Part shown: positions 59,841 through 64,000 of the stretch, in pieces
Position numbering within the stretch: position 1 is the stretch's first letter
How the letters are laid out: each line of letters starts with the position of its first letter
From: Brachypodius melanocephalos
Lineage: Eukaryota > Chordata > Aves > Passeriformes > Pycnonotidae
Direction of reading: 5' to 3'
Length of the DNA: 64,000 nucleotides
Assembly: GCA_013398615.1 (NCBI GenBank)
Contig: VZSR01000520.1
Span: forward strand, 18,569,849 to 18,633,848
Made by a program: the position numbers and the translations under genes
The notes under the pieces: generated by a model
Seen by the model: only the letters and a program-made list of their open reading frames with translations
Told to the model about the DNA's origin: nothing
Databases searched by the model: none

Positions 59841-61093
59841 TTACAAACCCTCTTTGGTTCCATATTTATATCAGAACATTCTTGTGTATCTTAAAGTCAT
59901 ATACTGCAAGCAGCTTTGTGTCTGAATTTCAGAAGGAAGTTGAAATAATGGAAAATACCTAGAGGTAGAAAAGTACAATGTGTTTTCCTATGATTACAAG
60001 GAAAAAAAATCCGTGAACTAGGATTCTTTGGTTTTATTCCTACTTTTATCAGAGACTGGCTTAAGACCTATCCACCTTAGGCATTTCAACAGCTAAAAGA
60101 TGCTTGGCCACAGCAAGAGGTTTCACAGTGCCAGTTAGGAACCTTTTTCCTTAGTAATTCAGCAAAGAGATTTTTGGGGGTATGCATATTGCCAGGCTCC
60201 CAAAACAGTCAATGGAGACTGATAGACTGATTTTAAGAATGAGTCAGAGCTAAAGCATCAGAGAGTTACTCCTGTAATTGCACTCTGAAGGAGCCTATCT
60301 CTGACTGTCTACTACAGAAAAAGTGCCCAAGAAATATCATTGGGTTTCCTGGTATCAGCTCAGTCCCAAGGTAACCAATCCCTCCATGTTTCATGTGAAA
60401 GCTCAGCCAGCTGAGGACATTGCCACATCAGCCACAGAATCTCCCATTTAAGCCCCAGCTGCCCTGATCACTCAGGTGGCCTCTCTGCTGTCTGAGTCTG
60501 ATGTGACCTGGGAAGACCCCACTGTCTCTCCACACAGAATCACCTTGTAATACCAGCCTGGACCTCAGTTACACCTCCATGACTGATAGAAGTGTGCCTG
60601 ACCTGGACCATTTGGCCCAGACAGTCCTATTCAAGCCTGGTGCCCATACTGTGCAGGCTGGAATCATGGGTACATGGAGACTAAACCAGAGAAAATTCTC
60701 TATCTCAGGTTTTATGGCACTCAGTAGTAAAAGGAAAATACTGAATTTCTGCTGGAGCAAGCTTTTGACATGAATATGGTTTTATAAAACAGTTCACAAG
60801 AACACAAGGAAGCATTTCAAGACTAGATGGTGACTTGGTATAACTAAACTGTCCTAGGAGTTACCTGGAGATGCACTAGGATGAGCCTCTCTTTGGTACT
60901 GACATTTGTATTTCTGGGTAGTCACCAGTTTTTGAAAATAAAAGAACACTTAAATATCAGAATTATCAGACTGCTTTTAAACTGTGTCTTTAATAGTCTT
61001 GATTCCTTCTCATTCAGAATCACTCTTCTGGGCAGTGGAAGTTCTTCCTGTCCTCCTAGCTTGCCAGCTGCTGTTCTAAACATTCCAAAATAA
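59841..61093. other. Unassigned spacer with a GC-richer part
   Basis: The stretch 60.36-60.68 kb is GC-richer than its flanks but contains no recognisable gene or repeat. Overlapping 63-64-codon frames on opposite strands at 60.57-60.77 kb are uninformative. Confidence 0.4.
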
Positions 61094-61161
61094 GGACTTC
61101 AACCTCCCAACTCCTCATCTTCAGTCTTCCATCTTCATCTATGAACTTCAATTTCCCAACT
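61094..61161 (+). repeat. Imperfect 19-bp direct repeat at 49-bp spacing
   Basis: GGACTTCAACCTCCCAACT (61094-61112) recurs as GAACTTCAATTTCCCAACT (61143-61161), with three differences. The intervening sequence has further TCTTC words, so this is probably a degraded tandem duplication of about 49 bp. Confidence 0.6.
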
Positions 61162-64000
61162 ACTGGCATATGAGGGGGCTTGAAAAGCAGAATCACTACA
61201 GCTGCATCCACACAGGCCAAATATTACCACAGTTGTGCTCCTCCAAGGGTTGTGCTCCCTGAGCCATGCCATTCCATGTGGATGGCAGCTTAACAGCCTC
61301 TATTACTGTGCTGTCCTGCTTTCTCTGCATCTGGATAGCATAGATGAATGTTTTATGTTGCCAAATTATTCATCTTCAAAAGCTACAGTGACTTGCATAT
61401 GATATTTTTTTCAGTGCTCTGAGTGTGTCCGAGGGACTCAATTCACTAGTTTTGGTTTCTAGGAGACACTATTTCACTGTCCTATGGGTTTAAGCATTTA
61501 AGAATCTTTGGATTTCCACTTGTTAAATCAGTAATCTTTTATTGTTTACATATTTTATGCACCATAAATGAACAAGAAGCCTTTTTTCATTAATTTATCA
61601 CCTTTCATTGCTAGATAGTTAAGGCTGAGTGCTTTAATATTTTTAGGATCTTGACTTAATAATAAAAAAAATAAGGGTTTTTTTGAGTTCTAAAAACAAA
61701 ACCACTTTCTGAGTAGTGCGTCCATCCAGACTGTGCAAAACTGAGTTCATACCAATACAGCAGCTCTGATATTAATATGTATATACTGTATCTTCTGTGT
61801 AGTTAAACTGCTGTCTGGAAAATTTTCAAGGTAGGCACTTTCAAAGGCATTTACAAAAAGAAGATCCATTTTGAAAAATCCAATTAAGAAAAATATCTGT
61901 TTTTCAAGAAATTAGAAAAAGAAAGAACCAGAATCAGTTAACAAAGAGGGTAAGCTACTCATGAACTGCTTGAACTCTTGAATCTACAAATGAATTATGG
62001 AAAATCTCACAGACGAACCTAGGTAAAATGACATAAGTTCATTTTTGCTTCTGTGGGGAGAAGAGAGGAAAGGGGGAAACTATTGTGGTTTTGAAATCAC
62101 AACAGAATGAACTCACTCTCATTCTCTGACCTATTCATTTCTCAATACTTATTTTTATAGCTCATGTTACGAAGTTGTGTAATGATAATTTATAGGTCAG
62201 CTTGACAGAACCAAGCAGACAGTATTCAATGTGATCCTTACTGTTCCTGTCTACAAATACAACAGCCTATATTACTTCTCCTCTCCCTCAAACTATTTGA
62301 ACTTTCCTCACAGAGGTGTGTAATGAAAGGAAATACATGAACCAAATTATGGAACAAAGGGGAGAAAGGGCAGACTTTTATATAATTCATCAAAAAACAT
62401 TTCTAAAAGCCCAAAGAGTTCAGCCAGCAACGATGCCACAATCCAAAATCAATTCAGAGAATGCCTACAGAATTGGTGCCCACAACACAGACAGATATCT
62501 ATTTTTCCTGGGTTTATGTCTAAGACTCTGGGTTCAGCATTTCAGCAGCTCATCATTACATTTCCAGCGCAGTATGAGTGTGGCTTGCCATGAGTGCAGA
62601 AGCGATAATTCATCCGTCACCAGTAGTCACATCCAAGCCTGCCCAGACATAAACACACACCCTAGAAGCAAAATGTGGTTCCTATGTATAGGAAATTCTA
62701 TTTTCAGCTAATAGGTTACCTAAAAATAAACTCTTACTCAACTGCAAGGGTTTTCTTCAGTCCATTTTATTAGTAGCATGAAAACACAAAGTCCAATTTT
62801 GATTGGAAAGAACTATTCCTACTTTAGCAATGTCAGGTGGCTGGGTTCCAGTATTGTGTGAATACACTTTACATTCTTCTAAAGAACTGAGCATTTTTCA
62901 AAGGGACAGAACTTTATATTTTGAAAAATATTCCTCAGTGATTTTCTGCCAGCAGAAGTATCCGAAGTGTCTACCCTCAAGAAAGATTCAGTACTTTTGG
63001 CAACATTTGCAAGCTAGTCTGTTTTTTCCAATCCAGAAACATTTTCTTTGCCAGACAGTCATCTGAAATAATGTTCTTACACAGAAAGTACATGTTCGGT
63101 ATGTTTTGCACATATACACTGTAAAAGACAAGGAGTTTGGAGGTCCTAGAGGCTGGCACTGGATTACAAGAGCAGTTACTTTCAGATTGAAAGTGAAGAC
63201 ACTTGAAGATGGCAAAGGTGATAACAAAAAAGCACTGGGATTTCTAAAACCATGACTACTAGAACATTACTCCCAGGCTTGCAGGGTCATGGGGCCATGA
63301 TGCTAAAAGTAACATAGGGTTACCCAGTAGAGAAGGCTGTGATAAAAGGTCAGCCCCTTATTGAGAGGAGGAAGATGTCAGCATCAGGTTCATGATGTTT
63401 GGCCATTGGGCCCTGGCTGAGTAACTGACATACACGTTCCAGATATTTCCAGGGTGAAAATGCTAAAGGAGTGGCAATAGGTCAGAAATTTTCTTGATGT
63501 GATAGAAAACTCCAAATATTAAAATACAAATATTTTCCTCCCTGTTCTATGGAACCTTCTGGAGTGAGGGTTTATTACTATTATTTGAACAATGGGCTAT
63601 CCTAAAAATACAAATTACAGATTACGTTGTTCATTTCATGAACAGAAGTTCCCAAATGAAATAGGATTTTTAGTCTACCATGATTTCAGATTTTGAGGGA
63701 TCTATGGGAACCTCTCACAAACCACAGTCAGTCTCCTTTAGAAAAAGGGACAAAGTCAGAAAATTTAAGTATGCAAAAAGATTTTCAGATATGAAAACAC
63801 TGCACAGCATTCTAAAGGCTTCATCAGACACAGATGGATATCAGACCATGCCTGACAAATGTAGCAGTTTCCCCAGCTGCCTATAAGGTTCTCCTGACAA
63901 AGGTTATAAACTCTCAGCAGAGCAGGACTGGCAAGTATTCCTTATGTGCTTCTCTGTAAAGGCAGATAACTCATAGAACACAGACAGTAGGCAGAGGTCT
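61162..64000. other. Unassigned AT-rich spacer to the window end
   Basis: No gene, RNA or interspersed repeat recognised. The 131-codon frame 62316-62711 and the 87-codon frame 62803-63066 have no family resemblance and no convincing splice or promoter context. Confidence 0.45.

Overview
The window looks like non-coding nuclear DNA from a bird, most likely a songbird. The evidence is the repeat content. All recognisable LINE material is of the chicken-repeat-1 (CR1) type, and there are two ERVL-type solo LTRs of avian style. I saw no SINEs, L1, bacterial operons, rRNA or tRNA genes, or CRISPR. The DNA is AT-rich with few CpGs and with short simple repeats. I recognise no intact protein-coding gene: the long open frames are either CR1 or LTR sequence or resemble no protein I know. 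A gene desert or the inside of a very large intron is the likeliest setting. All family calls come from reading the sequence, not from database searches.

Layout. 0-5 kb: three degraded CR1 3' fragments, a possible fourth, and AT-rich spacer. 5-15 kb: mostly unrecognised sequence with a CpG-richer block at 9.5-9.9 kb (possible LTR) and two reverse-strand CR1 tails at 11.7 and 13.7 kb. 15.4-16.8 kb: an (ATT)n microsatellite, then a composite CR1 in which a forward early-RT segment abuts a reverse-strand later-RT segment. 16.8-21.7 kb: spacer. 21.7-23.0 kb: the best CR1 copy, forward, running from the RT domain to the 3' terminus. 23-36 kb: spacer with a small CR1 tail, a GT-rich tract, a GC-richer block at 27.2-27.5 kb, a poly-T/(TTTG)n tract and a perfect 20-bp palindrome. 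37.0-37.6 kb: a GC-richer island with the longest anonymous open frame (199 codons). 39.9-40.4 kb: an ERVL-type solo LTR with visible TATA box and poly(A) signal. 40.4-51.4 kb: spacer, including a 184-codon anonymous frame at 44.1-44.6 kb. 51.4-52.6 kb: an ancient CR1 followed by a second ERVL-type solo LTR. 52.6-64 kb: spacer with microsatellites, an old amniote repeat, two TAATTA-rich clusters and a probable reverse-strand LTR at 57.3-57.8 kb.

No genes work together here. The window records layered retrotransposon insertions of different ages, all 5'-truncated, rearranged or reduced to solo LTRs. The open questions are the CR1 inversion, the unclassified GC/CpG-richer blocks, a few splice-flanked open segments and the TAATTA clusters that could be conserved enhancers.
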